Positions 23,772 to 34,524 are shown, counted from the stretch's first letter. The stretch is 64,000 bases of DNA from Seminavis robusta (GCA_903772945.1 CAICTM010000271.1:18414-82413), one strand, 5' to 3'. Notes: generated by a model not told the origin, from the sequence alone. Program-made: numbers and translations.

Positions 23772-24516
23772 GTGACTATTGACTTATTGTTGCGTTGTCT
23801 CAATGGTGTTGGCTCCCCAAGTGGCGGGCGACCACAGCTTGCCTCTCTGGCTCGCCAGCAAGCTAGCTCCTAGTCAGTAACTACTAGTTCTGGTGGCACA
23901 ATACTACCGTACCGGTACCCAATACTATCAAGCCAGGTAGCTATTAGTCAGTACTTGGAGTAACTACTAGCTACGGTGGTTCTCAGGGGGTGGAGGAATC
24001 CATTGCCCAGCATTGTCCACCTCCAGGCTCTTGGTTAGGATCCATTGCTTACCACTGTTTCTTGACTGCAAGGTGCCATTGTTTTACCACTGTTGACGTC
24101 TATTGTGACCTTTGTTTACCGCTCTCTTGACCACTGCTTACCACTGTCATACTCTGCCCGGGCAACTCAACCACTCTCTCACCGGAACTATGACACACAA
24201 ATGCATAAAAGTGCCCGCGCTGATCCATTTATTTCACCATCCCCCAGAAGGAAAGGGGGGGGGTAGAGCATACTACTACTACTGTAGCTATTAGCTATTA
24301 ATAAAATAGTAGTAGAATACTGGTACACGCAGGGTCCCTCCCCCAACATTTCCGCATTATTATTGCAGTTTTGGACCCTCCAGATCCACGCATCTCGACA
24401 AATCCGTGCACTTCGGTTTTGGTTGGTTTGGGTTGATGCCAAGGTCCAAGAAGAGAGCAAGGAAGATCTCCTAGCTAGAACGTATTTTGCAGGTCTACCC
24501 TATTCTATCCGTTGGA
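23772..24516. other. intergenic region with short degenerate repeats
   Basis: Spacer between two plus-strand genes. Around 24049-24146 the word TTACCACTG recurs three times, with a diverged fourth (TTACCGCTC) and TTGAC following each at a similar distance. A GTACCGGTAC word occurs near 23911 and a G-run at 24256-24262. An acceptor-like TTTTGCAG at 24485-24492 could mean the next gene has an upstream exon, but I could not build one. Confidence 0.4.
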
Positions 24517-26070
24517 ATGCCTATTGGAGAAACAAGAGCGAGGTTGACTACGGGCAGTGCAGCCCTTCGAGGTCTTTGCTTCTATTTGGCCGGCAATTTT
24601 GTCTACGTCCATTGGATGGTATTTCAAGATTGGTCCAAGGATAACGCTAGATACATACAAGAAGTGGAAGTCAATCCTCCCGAGTTGGAAAGAATAAACG
24701 CTGACCTGTTTGGAGTTTCTGACTTGGCTGGTTTTCCCAGTTCGAATGAGATTGAAAGTCTGCTGGAAGATATCAAAGTGATTCCTCAACGGTCGCTCGA
24801 TGATAAGGTCGTCACCGTGTTGGAGGAATACAGTGCATTTCTGTCCAACGCTACTACTATAACCGATGATGACGACGAAGCTACGATTCTCAGTGCTGGA
24901 AGTCAAGCGATTGAACGACTGAAACTAGGAAAGTTACTACAATCTGCTTCCTTGTCCAAATTATCCGGTAGCGAATTGGAAAATCTCTTCAAGTTTTCGC
25001 TGTCCGAGTTGCAAGGAATGGTCAGGGACAAGAAGCGTATCCAATGGGACTCTGTCAGAAATATCCTCGTGGATCCCGAAACTCCCTTTCCCGAAAAAGA
25101 AATAGTTACCGCAGAAGATCTCCATGACTCTTTGTGTGTCCTGGAGGAGCTGCCAGAGTTGACTATGGAAGCACTGGATGAGGAGGACGACGACGATACT
25201 GCTGTACTAGTGGACGAAGAAGAAGACGAAGAAGAAAACGACAACCCGCAAGATGATGACGAGGAAGAAGACGAAACAGCCGACCTACTTGCTCAATACG
25301 CCCAGGAAGAAGACCTGGAATCCATGCTTTCCTCTACAGCGGCTTTGTTGGAGGACAGTCGAAAGGACCCCACAGAAATGTGCCAAAACTTTTCAGAGGT
25401 TTCTTCCTCTGTCACCAAGGGCAAGAAACAAATGGAAGAAGGATTCACTGAAGCCAATGGAATCATTGAGAATGCCTCCCAAGAGGAGAATGAAAGAACA
25501 CTCGCTTTCATTGACGAACTAGAACAATCACCAAATGCATATGATGACGAGGAAGGAGGCTCTTCTTGCCCGGGGGAGACCAGTGACGACGACGTCCGTG
25601 AATTGGTGGAAGCTGGTTTGAACGCTCTCAAACGTCATGAAGACGTGCGACCTGCACTTTTGAACATACTCAAGCAAGTGGATCCGGATGCGGCCGAAAA
25701 CTTGATTCTGGATGCGGATTTCCGTACCGAGGCGCCCTTGCCTACCAAGACTCCAGTAGACTTTCGACTGCGCGCATTGGTGGATTCTCCATTGCTACGA
25801 AACTTTGCAACGTCGGTGGATAAATTGTTGGACATTGTGAGCGGATACTACGACCCACTAGATCAAAAAATCGACCAACTCACGGAACGGCTCGTCGTAG
25901 AATCCCCGTGGTCGACGAACGAGGAAAAGAACCTGTCATCGCTGGGAGGAGTCTTTGTGTCGACCGTTTGGGAATGGAGCGGGCAAATAGCCATCCCCAT
26001 ACCACAAGTGCTGCGAGCGTTCTTGGAAAAGAGGGAACGAGGGCGTGCGCTCCTGGCCTTTCTCTCCTAG
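24517..26070 (+). CDS. acidic protein of unknown function with an N-terminal hydrophobic segment
   Basis: A 517-aa frame from the first ATG. Residues about 16-36 (LRGLCFYLAGNFVYVHWMVF) are hydrophobic and could be a membrane anchor. The middle holds very acidic runs (about 215-260, Asp/Glu repeats) and further acidic stretches. The C-terminal 150 residues look folded and helical (VRPALLNILKQVDPDAAENL, then a Trp-containing segment). I recognise no family. The frame is open upstream of the ATG to 24487, right behind an acceptor-like TTTTGCAG, so a 5' exon may be missing and the true N-terminus may differ. Composition and length make it a real gene. Confidence 0.7.
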   Translation: MPIGETRARLTTGSAALRGLCFYLAGNFVYVHWMVFQDWSKDNARYIQEVEVNPPELERINADLFGVSDLAGFPSSNEIESLLEDIKVIPQRSLDDKVVTVLEEYSAFLSNATTITDDDDEATILSAGSQAIERLKLGKLLQSASLSKLSGSELENLFKFSLSELQGMVRDKKRIQWDSVRNILVDPETPFPEKEIVTAEDLHDSLCVLEELPELTMEALDEEDDDDTAVLVDEEEDEEENDNPQDDDEEEDETADLLAQYAQEEDLESMLSSTAALLEDSRKDPTEMCQNFSEVSSSVTKGKKQMEEGFTEANGIIENASQEENERTLAFIDELEQSPNAYDDEEGGSSCPGETSDDDVRELVEAGLNALKRHEDVRPALLNILKQVDPDAAENLILDADFRTEAPLPTKTPVDFRLRALVDSPLLRNFATSVDKLLDIVSGYYDPLDQKIDQLTERLVVESPWSTNEEKNLSSLGGVFVSTVWEWSGQIAIPIPQVLRAFLEKRERGRALLAFLS

Positions 26071-26310
26071 CCAGAGCTACGGTGCGTGATGTTGTTCTAG
26101 TAATAACTCTAGCTTCCTGCTTCCTCGTCCTCTACTACTGCTTTCCTACGGTACAGTTGGTATTATCTAGTCATGTATGCATAGGCGGCGCCAACGACCT
26201 CTGTGTTTCCTTTTCCAGCAGGGTCAAGTGGCGTCCCTTTCAAATGCATTGGAACGTTCCAATCCCCATTTTTCTATTCTTTGGTATGCCACCACCATGC
26301 ACGGACCCCA

Positions 26311-28392
26311 TCAATACACTTCGTACTGTCTGCCACAGATCTTACCATCATATTGCCAATCATGGAGTCGGAAGACAGATGTTCCTCCTTCGTCCCATAT
26401 GATCTCATTGCGAAGAAACCTTCGAGCTGGTCTCAAAATGGTAACCACTGCACTGTCCACAGCCAACAGGCCCTCCAAAACTGGCTGCATATTGATTCCA
26501 GTTGATGACCAGGTTAACATGTTCAACACCTTGCAAGCATTCTCTGCCAGCTTCTCGTCCCAAAAGTGCTCTGCGAGGGAGGTTATCACTGCAAAAGGAC
26601 CTCCAGCATTGACGAATGCCAGCTTGGCATTGGCCTCAGTAAAGTCAATCATGGCAAGAAGACGGAACCCCACCTTGTGGACGAATCGGTATTTCGGAGT
26701 CATACTCATTGCTATGGTGATGACTTTGATGCAGCCAAAAGCGTTGCCCTTAGGCATGATGGCACTAATGCCCCCTTTATGCACCAATGATGACAAGATG
26801 TGAATGACATGCACGCCGACATCTTCAGAGCACTCCGAGCTTAGACCATCATGGGAGAGTAAAAGGACAAGCTGTGGATCTGCTGCCACGGTACCATGCC
26901 AAGAAGTATGCTTGGCGAACTGTTTCAGTACAAACGTGCAATCTTCAAACAAAAGAGGGTCCTTCGTCCAGGCTGCCTGTGAGACTCCACAAACCAGCAC
27001 TTCCATGATCTCCTGATGGTGCTCCACAATGCCACTAGCCATCAGGTCAATGCGTGCAAAAAGGGAACAACCTGCTCTGATCACAATATGCCATTTGTTG
27101 CAGCGGTCACTCGCGAGAGCCTTCATGGCTCGGATCAAACATGTCATGTATGTTGGTGCCATCGCAGGATACCGAGAGAGCACTGTGCACAGCAACTCAA
27201 AAGCATAATTTGCCAAGCTGTCCCGCGGATTTTCTCGGAGACAGGATGTGGCCACACCAATCACGGCATCCGCCTGACCTGTTTCATCCAGTAGCGCGGC
27301 CTTTTGACACATTGGATCGGTGGAACAAGAGAGGACGTTATTCAGTAGATGGCACCCATGGCCTGGAAGCACACCATGTGATCGCAAGACTGCATTGACA
27401 ACTGCGAGGGAACCTCTTCCCAAATTCCAAATGAATTTGTTGCCCTTTTTGTCAAAATCAAAAGAAACACGCTCAAGGCACTTGAGTCCCTCCCGTTGGA
27501 GTTGAGAGGACTTGGGATACTTGGCAATGGCTTGGAGAATTGTCCCCATTGCCTGGAAGAGTGTCCTTTGCAGCAGTGCGTAGTTTTCCTCTTCCAATGA
27601 GTTGAACTTTCCCTGATTACTATGAAGTGCATGCAACCCAGTAAGTTCAAAGGCAAGCACCATCTTTCTCTCTGCCAATTCTCGGAAACTGGAAACTACG
27701 GCCTGGCACAGCTCCATGTCTCCCAAGTTTCTTTCAAATACAGCCAGCAACATTTCTGCACCACGCTGCTTGATGATTCCATGATTGAAAAAGCTGCCAA
27801 AAGCAACACTTGCACGGCAAATGGATAGCGTTGCTTTCCTCTGCAGTGCTTGGTTCTTTGGGTGTTTCTTCATTGCAAGAATCATGATCAATGACAACAA
27901 TGCTGCCTGGTGATCACTCATGATGAGTTTATCAAATAACTTGTCAATACAACCAAAAAGGCAAGTTTTAGGATTGTCAAGGCTCTGCTTCATATGGATT
28001 ATCAACGAATCCAACATGACTGCAAAACCATACAAAATGACAATCTCATGCTTTTCTGGGTCAAAACGCACATTGGCCAGAATTCGCTGGACTGCCGCAT
28101 GGAATTCGTGGGAGTTTCCCACTCTCACCGTACTAGTATCTGCAATCCCATCCACGTAGAGAAACAACCTCTTCCCTTTGGATGCACGCACAATAAAAAC
28201 AATCTGCTCATCGTTGAATCCCACACTTCTCAGGAGGAATCGTTCCAATTTTTCACAGCAGCTTGGATGGATGATGGTCCCAGTGACCTTTCCTTGAAAG
28301 ATGGCTTTGTGTGGGACTCTCGATCGGACACGCTTGAATCCTTGATCAATTTCCGCCACAAACGTCAAGCTTTCCGGGTGTGCTGCAATCAT
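26311..28392 (-). CDS. armadillo/HEAT-like helical repeat protein
   Basis: A single intronless frame of 693 codons. The N-terminal 130 residues are mixed alpha/beta. From about 140 to 670 the protein is almost wholly made of 35-45-residue units of paired hydrophobic helices, with repeating features such as ...ALLSLIMILAMKKHPKN..., NYAFELLCTVLSRYP and ENACKVLNMLTWSS, typical of an armadillo-type solenoid. No catalytic motif, signal peptide or membrane segment is seen. Such solenoids are protein scaffolds; the partner is unknown. It converges on the gene ending at 26070, leaving 240 bases between the two stops. Confidence 0.8.
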   Translation of the reverse strand: MIAAHPESLTFVAEIDQGFKRVRSRVPHKAIFQGKVTGTIIHPSCCEKLERFLLRSVGFNDEQIVFIVRASKGKRLFLYVDGIADTSTVRVGNSHEFHAAVQRILANVRFDPEKHEIVILYGFAVMLDSLIIHMKQSLDNPKTCLFGCIDKLFDKLIMSDHQAALLSLIMILAMKKHPKNQALQRKATLSICRASVAFGSFFNHGIIKQRGAEMLLAVFERNLGDMELCQAVVSSFRELAERKMVLAFELTGLHALHSNQGKFNSLEEENYALLQRTLFQAMGTILQAIAKYPKSSQLQREGLKCLERVSFDFDKKGNKFIWNLGRGSLAVVNAVLRSHGVLPGHGCHLLNNVLSCSTDPMCQKAALLDETGQADAVIGVATSCLRENPRDSLANYAFELLCTVLSRYPAMAPTYMTCLIRAMKALASDRCNKWHIVIRAGCSLFARIDLMASGIVEHHQEIMEVLVCGVSQAAWTKDPLLFEDCTFVLKQFAKHTSWHGTVAADPQLVLLLSHDGLSSECSEDVGVHVIHILSSLVHKGGISAIMPKGNAFGCIKVITIAMSMTPKYRFVHKVGFRLLAMIDFTEANAKLAFVNAGGPFAVITSLAEHFWDEKLAENACKVLNMLTWSSTGINMQPVLEGLLAVDSAVVTILRPARRFLRNEIIWDEGGTSVFRLHDWQYDGKICGRQYEVY

Positions 28393-28849
28393 TCTTCGTC
28401 AATTCTCTGGCACTGATGATTTCCTGGGTATCTTCTGGAGGGAGTTTTTCAAATCGTTGTACTTGTCTTGTGGTCTTCAACAACAGACTGTTTTCTCTCG
28501 ATCTCCCAATGTACTAGCTAGCTAGGTTGACAGTGATAGGCTGGCGCAGTGTCGTTCCTGTTGTGTGTCTCTCCCTTGTCTCAACTGTAGCGATAGTGTT
28601 GTGTTGTTGTTGGCTTTTGGCTTTGGCCAAAGACGAAGAGCGAAAGATCCTGGAAAGAAGGAAGTCAAAGGAAAGTGAGAATAAATTGCAGCTCTGCTGG
28701 GTTTAGTTTAATAACGTACCGGTAGCCGTTCGCGCTGGCACGGTTTTCATTGGATTTTGAAACAATCCGCTCACACAATCCATCTCATCTCCACAAAGTT
28801 ACTATTATCCCTTCTTCATAAAGGTAACGGTACCATACTACTGTCGACA
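28393..28849. promoter_or_regulatory. divergent promoter region
   Basis: A 457-base spacer between the start of the helical-repeat gene (-) and that of the trypsin-like gene (+). It contains a CTAGCTAG word near 28516 and a GTACCGG word near 28719. The regulatory role is inferred from gene orientation only. Confidence 0.45.
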
Positions 28850-30361
28850 ATGGTGTCTAATCATCGTCAGTGTTACGGTCCTAGTAAGCTATCAATTATA
28901 CTACTAGGCTTGATTCAGCTTGTGGCTGCTTCGACTGCTTCCAATGGTATCAAGTTGGTATCAGGGGTATCCGAAACCGAAACAGAGGGGGTAGCATCCC
29001 GAAGAACAAACCTCCGGGGCCTTACTAGTGGCGAAAGCGATGGGTCTTGGTGGAGAGATCCCTACCTGGTAAATCCAGAAGAGGATATTCTTGAAAGAGA
29101 AGAAATCCTACAAATACAGGAATCAGCGCCAATGAGTAGTGATCGAACGGTGGTAGGTCCCTTTGTCGGTTCTACGGTGCACGTGGACCTGGAAAGAAAC
29201 AAGAATGCCGTACCACCACCAACACCCGAACGATTATCTCGGATTATCCATGGCGTCGAATCGCCCTCGCCTTATAGTTTCTTTGCCATGATACTGGTTC
29301 ACAGAGGCAACGACTGGAGATGGAGTGGTTGTGGTGGCACTCTGGTATCCAACTGTCAGATCATTACAGCTGCCCATTGTGCAGAAAACCCCGACATTAG
29401 CATGGACGGAGTCTTTGTGAATGCCTACAGTCCTTTCCAGGGAAACAATAGCAATATCCCGTTTCATTTCTCTCCAGTTCGACTCGTCGAGTCACACCCA
29501 GATTATGACCCGGCCACCAATGAAGCTGACATTGCCATTATCCATATGCAAGACTGTTTGGATGTCGAACAGTTCCCACCTGCACTTCTGGCACAGGATG
29601 GACCTGTTTATAATAGGCAATACCTCCCTGCCACGGGGTCACCACCGCCACCCGTCGCCATGGAAGTTTTGGGGTTTGGTAGCATGTCCGACAACGCCAA
29701 TGTTCCTGCAGATGTCCTACGACAAGTGCAGATCCCTTTTCTGTCACGGGACGATTGTCTCAACTACTTTTCCGAGACGGATGTCCTCCCAGATATGGTC
29801 TGCGCGGGCTACGTTCTGACGGGTGGACCGGATGCCTGTCGAGGGGACAGCGGAGGTCCGTTGATACATTATCCCATGGAAACTGTTACGGATTCGTCAG
29901 GCACCGTGATTGAGACCAAGGTGGTACCACGGCTGGTAGGGGTTATCAGTTGGGGAGTGGGCTGTGGGCGACGCGATTTTCCTGGGGTATACATCTACAT
30001 ACCACACTATCGAGACTTCATTTGGGATCGTATCTGCCCTCGCGCCTCCTTCCCATTGACTCGGCCATGGTGCAATGATGAAACGGCCTTTGTTCGGCCA
30101 AGTTCGACAGCGTCAATTGCCACATCAACCACCGATTCCTCACCAGGTACTGCCTCCAGTGGCACTCGGACTATTTGCAAGCTTGACCGGGCAATCTGCT
30201 TAGAAGATGGAGATTGCTGCTCCAACTCTTGTAGAAGTTTTGAGAAAGTGAGCTATAAAGTCTGCTCCGATGGAGCCCGGCAAGATGAAGTTGGAGACCC
30301 TTTGGAGATTCCACAAAAGCTAGGGGGAGCAGCTGGTATTCGAAGACATGAAGTACCTTGA
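28850..30361 (+). CDS. secreted trypsin-like serine protease (S1) with Cys-rich tail
   Basis: A 503-aa intronless frame starting at ATG 28850. Residues about 12-30 (KLSIILLGLIQLVAAS) form a signal-anchor or signal peptide. A propeptide of about 100 residues follows. The S1 domain starts near RIIHGVESPSPYSFF, where activation cleavage after Arg would free IIHG. The triad is His176 (TAAHC), Asp227 (ADIAIIH) and Ser334 (CRGDSGGPL). Asp328, six residues before the serine, predicts cleavage after Lys/Arg, and SWGVGCG...FPGVY completes the pocket. After a Ser/Thr linker, the last 60 residues hold a compact cysteine cluster (CKLDRAICLEDGDCCSNSC then a distal Cys) resembling small disulfide-knot domains. 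It is probably extracellular or vacuolar. The substrate is unknown. Confidence 0.92.
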   Translation: MVSNHRQCYGPSKLSIILLGLIQLVAASTASNGIKLVSGVSETETEGVASRRTNLRGLTSGESDGSWWRDPYLVNPEEDILEREEILQIQESAPMSSDRTVVGPFVGSTVHVDLERNKNAVPPPTPERLSRIIHGVESPSPYSFFAMILVHRGNDWRWSGCGGTLVSNCQIITAAHCAENPDISMDGVFVNAYSPFQGNNSNIPFHFSPVRLVESHPDYDPATNEADIAIIHMQDCLDVEQFPPALLAQDGPVYNRQYLPATGSPPPPVAMEVLGFGSMSDNANVPADVLRQVQIPFLSRDDCLNYFSETDVLPDMVCAGYVLTGGPDACRGDSGGPLIHYPMETVTDSSGTVIETKVVPRLVGVISWGVGCGRRDFPGVYIYIPHYRDFIWDRICPRASFPLTRPWCNDETAFVRPSSTASIATSTTDSSPGTASSGTRTICKLDRAICLEDGDCCSNSCRSFEKVSYKVCSDGARQDEVGDPLEIPQKLGGAAGIRRHEVP

Positions 30362-31470
30362 TTGCTAAGTCATCCAGTCTGCACTCTTGCACTTGACTAG
30401 AGTACTATATCAATACGACCGGTTGCCCGCTTCTTCTTACCATGACTTATACCAGGCAGTAGTTCGCAATGCACTTGTTCTAGAATGGGGTTGATAAAAG
30501 TTGGACTACTAGTATGCATATGGAGTGCACCGAGTATGCACAATTGGTATCCTTGGAATGTTGCCTAGCTAGTAGCTAGCATGCTAAAAGAAACTGTAGC
30601 CAAGAGTTTGGGTTTCCATCGTCGCTTTGAGGCTGCTTTTAGCTACATCGTACATGTACTAGTACATTTACATGGCACTCCGCCACTAAATATACACACA
30701 CACACAATACACACTATTTCGAAGATCATCCTGCGTTTGCCCAAAGATTCCACGGAGTACTTGTAGCAATAGGGCTTCACATGTTTATTAAACCTCTCTG
30801 TCGCATCGTTATTGGTGTGGCTCACAAGGTTCGCCCCCCAAGCTTGCGTTTGGTACGGGTACTAAAATCCTCGTAGATAAGGGTCATCTCGATGCCCGCC
30901 CTTCTTGCTACTAACGATTGACGGACCATAAGCGATCTCGATCTTACATGCCACCCTACTAAACAACCAACAACAAGAGGAGCCCGTCAGTGTCGAGAAC
31001 GGAATAAGACACAACTGGCTAGCTTGTTGTGTGCTGTTGCTCTGTCTAGCTAGGGTGCGCAGCAGTCTCTCAAGGACAAAGCGGCCAACTGGTCAGCGGA
31101 AGAGGGTAAGCCGGGTGCAGCCCGCAGTTTCTCCCTGCTCAAACTGCAGAGTAAGGTTCAGTCCTGCCTTTACTTCAGGTGTGCGAAGGAGCTATTCCGT
31201 CCATAGTCTGGTCGTGTGATTGATTGCTCAACCTTTCACGAGAAAGCTTGGGATACCTGTTGGATCCATAAAGCCAATACGGAAGTGGAAGCCCAGCCTG
31301 CTACCCTTTGTAGTAGAGCTCAACAATTATCTTTCTCCGGTTCGGTGGATAGATCACAGCAAAGGGAGTCGAGTCGTAATAGTGGCAGGCTCTGAAGGAC
31401 CAATCAACTTCAACCAGAAAGGCCGTGGGTATCGTTCTGCCTCGTATACCCTGATCCAGTTTATCATACC
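30362..31470. other. intergenic region
   Basis: Spacer of about 1.1 kb between two plus-strand genes, so it holds the promoter of the Bro1 gene. It carries a short CA run (about 30691-30715) and several CTAGCTAG words (30567-30585, 31049). No RNA gene or further CDS is supported. Confidence 0.4.
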
Positions 31471-34398
31471 ATGTCACTTGCGGCGGTACCCCCGCTAAAA
31501 GCGACACGCCCTTATGATCTACAAACTCCAATAGCTGCATGGCTGGACGAAGATGATGCTGTGTATGGAACTGTGTCGGCCGTGACGGGCGGCGCCCACC
31601 ACCCTCCAAAGCCTCACTTTCGCTCGATGGAAGTATCTCAAGATTTGGCCAAACTGCAACGGCTCAGAACAGCAATTGTACAGGTACTGATCAGTGATGG
31701 GCCCGGTGGTGGCAGTAGCAATTATCAGGAGGCAGCAGAGCAACTCGATACCTTTTATGAATATCACGCCTCTCTGCTGCAGTGTGAGCAGCACGGAATT
31801 TGCGTGGAAGAGGTGTCCTCTCCCTTGGAACTGCCTTGGTCGTCTGCCTTTGCGGCACCTGGTAATATCCCACCTGCTGCAGCACGAGCCAATCCTCACG
31901 GAGACGACGATGACGACGACGATGCAATGGATATTGACGGACCCGGCCATTATCATCGTCGTGGTGGTGGTCGTGGACGCCGGAATAGCAGCCAGAGCAG
32001 TGGCATGGAAATCAGAGCCTCCATTACTTGGGAACGAGTCAACATCCTTTGGAACATCGTCGCTCTGGAGGCGTACTTGGCGTCGACCCAACCTCTCACT
32101 ACACGACAGGGATGGATGAAGGCCGCTGTACATTTAGAAAAGGGTGCTGGTATTCTGAGACATTTGCGACAAGATATCCTCCTGGCTGACGCCGCGTCTT
32201 CGTCTTCTTCTCAACAGTCACCCTTTACTACTATTGATTTGTCCGTGGCCTTTTGTCGGTCATGGGAATCTCTCCTAACTGCAGAGGCCCAGCGATCGTC
32301 CTACGAAGCCTTTCGCTGTGCTGCACGACCACGTCATTTCATGTTGGCCAAACTGGCTACTGCTGCCGCACCGCTCTATTCTGATTGTGAGCAATCCTGT
32401 GGCCACGATGAGTTGATGCGACGTGGTGCTGCCGGTGGCGACGGGAATAGCAGCGCAGGAGGTGCCAATCCAATTCTCCTCCGACAGTTCCTGGGATCTT
32501 GGCAGACGTATGCTGGTGCCTGGGGAGTGTGGATGAGGACCAAAGCCGAACATCATCAAGGATGTGTCCACAGAGACAAACGGCAGTTGGGATTGGAATT
32601 GGCCCGTCTTCACAAGGCATTGACCTTAGGAGGACAGTGCCAAGAACTTTGTCAACAGCAGGTACAACAACAACAGCATCCACAATCATCTTCTCAACCT
32701 CCTAGTTTACAAGCCCTGGCACATGAAGTCAAACAAACCGTCGACGAAATGCAGAGTCGATACGTCCAGGCCACACAAGAACAAGCGCAAGCAAGAGCCG
32801 AAAATAACAGCAACAACAACAGCCATGCCACCGTACAGCCAGAGGACTTGCCCGAAATTGCGCCACAGCTGCAAGTCAAAGTAAACCAACCCATTGAAAA
32901 GATACTCCCACCGTTGGAAACACCACTCTTTGAAGACATCATGAACCCGCTGGTAAGGCGATATGTCGATCTCTTCATGTCCGAAATGGATAAGCTACTG
33001 TTTCAAATGACGTCAATAGCGGAAGAGAAAACAGAGTCCGCTCGTAAGGCGCTTGCCACTGTCAACCTTCCGCACTCGCTGACGGCGTATCGACAAGAAC
33101 AAGCCGGCGGAGGTATTCCAGAAGACTTGTGGTTCCGTGTGGAAGCCGTTCAGCAAGAAAAACGGGTTTCTCGTCTTAAGCAGGAACTATGGGAGCTTCG
33201 AGATATCGCAGACGCAGCACGGCATACCTACAAGGTAATAAAGAATCAACTCGAAGAAGATCTCGCTATGGACCGACTGTTTCGAGAACAACATCCCAAT
33301 TTTGAGGGTCATGATGCTGGCGAAGTTCAAAAGACGTTTCGACAATCGCTCGAAAATTATGACAGGTTGTTAGTGACAGCTCAGGATGGCGATGCCGTCT
33401 TGTTGCGAAGGTTGGAAATGCTGGATACAGATCCCAAATACAAGTTGTTGCAATTCCAGAAGTCACAGCTGGATCGATTGCTTCCGGGGGCGGGAATGGT
33501 TGGACCCGCCATTGATACTTCCTTGTTAAGCAAACTGTTGGTTGAACTTTCCGTATTGTTTCGGGAACGGGAAATGATTTTGAGCACCATGCGTGAGGAG
33601 CTGAAGAACTTCGACATCCACTCGAGGTTAAGTGAAGTTGACCTCTCTGGCGCAGCAGCTGCCAATACCAATGGCAATACCCCAAGCGGCAACGGAGGAG
33701 GCAACGCAGAGGCCGAGAGAGAGTTTCGACGGATCCTGATCGAATCGAAGGAGTCGTTCAACGAGATCGCGTACGATATCCAGGAGAACATCAATAAGCA
33801 AACGGAACTGGTCCAAACGATCCTGGTGCAAAACCAAAAGTTCATGGACGCTCGAGATGCCATGCAATCGTCCAGTTCGAGCGATTCTTGTATTGTGATG
33901 ATTGAAGATGCAATCGAAGAAATCGATCAACTGTCAAAGCATCTGAAGGAAGGGAAGGACTTCTACGACGTTGTCATTCCCAAATTAGATAAGTTGAAGC
34001 TGCAAGTGGGGGATGTCAGTGCTCGGTTAACAGTTGAACGTTGTGAGTACGAGGACAACTGCCGTCGGAACGAACAAGAAGCTGAAGATGCACGGATGGC
34101 AGCCTCATTCATGGGCAACAGTGGAGGCAATGGCAATTCTGGAGGCGATGGCGGTGATGGTGGCCACAATAACCACGCCGTTGCTGCAGATCCCCGGCGT
34201 GGTTCCGATAGACCTACGCGAGCACAAGCGCCACCGGGCGTGGAACATGTCTCCCATTCTGTCCCGCAAGTTCGTGTTGACGATGAAAAGGTAGCAAGTC
34301 TTGTGGCGATGGACTTTGATCCGGAGAAAGTTGTGGAGGCGCTGAAAAAGTATGACAACAATGTGGAGCAGGCGCTGAATGAGCTGCTATCGTGTTAG
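31471..34398 (+). CDS. Bro1/ALIX-family ESCRT adaptor with C-terminal UBA domain
   Basis: An intronless 975-aa frame. Residues 1-460 match the Bro1 layout: a short beta start (VPPLKATRPYDLQTPIAAWL), then helical-solenoid signatures YEYHASLLQCEQHG, ITWERVNILWNIVALEAYLA, GWMKAAVHLEKGAGILRHL and AQRSSYEAF...MLAKLATAAAPLY. An acidic insert (Asp run, about 146-155) interrupts it. About 480-860 is a long helical V-type region. Residues about 935-975 form a UBA domain (KVASLVAMDFDPEKVVEALK...VEQALNELL), with the MDF loop in the place of the usual MGF. Bro1 domains bind ESCRT-III at endosomes and V domains bind ubiquitin and YPxL motifs. A UBA domain in place of the Pro-rich ALIX tail is unusual and suggests extra ubiquitin binding. 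No Pro-rich tail is present. Confidence 0.88.
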   Translation: MSLAAVPPLKATRPYDLQTPIAAWLDEDDAVYGTVSAVTGGAHHPPKPHFRSMEVSQDLAKLQRLRTAIVQVLISDGPGGGSSNYQEAAEQLDTFYEYHASLLQCEQHGICVEEVSSPLELPWSSAFAAPGNIPPAAARANPHGDDDDDDDAMDIDGPGHYHRRGGGRGRRNSSQSSGMEIRASITWERVNILWNIVALEAYLASTQPLTTRQGWMKAAVHLEKGAGILRHLRQDILLADAASSSSSQQSPFTTIDLSVAFCRSWESLLTAEAQRSSYEAFRCAARPRHFMLAKLATAAAPLYSDCEQSCGHDELMRRGAAGGDGNSSAGGANPILLRQFLGSWQTYAGAWGVWMRTKAEHHQGCVHRDKRQLGLELARLHKALTLGGQCQELCQQQVQQQQHPQSSSQPPSLQALAHEVKQTVDEMQSRYVQATQEQAQARAENNSNNNSHATVQPEDLPEIAPQLQVKVNQPIEKILPPLETPLFEDIMNPLVRRYVDLFMSEMDKLLFQMTSIAEEKTESARKALATVNLPHSLTAYRQEQAGGGIPEDLWFRVEAVQQEKRVSRLKQELWELRDIADAARHTYKVIKNQLEEDLAMDRLFREQHPNFEGHDAGEVQKTFRQSLENYDRLLVTAQDGDAVLLRRLEMLDTDPKYKLLQFQKSQLDRLLPGAGMVGPAIDTSLLSKLLVELSVLFREREMILSTMREELKNFDIHSRLSEVDLSGAAAANTNGNTPSGNGGGNAEAEREFRRILIESKESFNEIAYDIQENINKQTELVQTILVQNQKFMDARDAMQSSSSSDSCIVMIEDAIEEIDQLSKHLKEGKDFYDVVIPKLDKLKLQVGDVSARLTVERCEYEDNCRRNEQEAEDARMAASFMGNSGGNGNSGGDGGDGGHNNHAVAADPRRGSDRPTRAQAPPGVEHVSHSVPQVRVDDEKVASLVAMDFDPEKVVEALKKYDNNVEQALNELLSC

Positions 34399-34524
34399 CG
34401 AGTACAACTCTACTAGAAATTCTTTTGAACAGACGAGGAATGCTACTGAATAGAAACCACCAATGGAGAACGTTTAGCAAAAAGTGTCTGCTGGATGCAT
34501 TGTGTTTGGGTGCCACTCGTCTAG

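Noticed and set aside
31519-32133. Minus-strand frame of 204 codons opposite the Bro1 gene
   Set aside because: It lies entirely within the Bro1 domain frame, which has clear family signatures.
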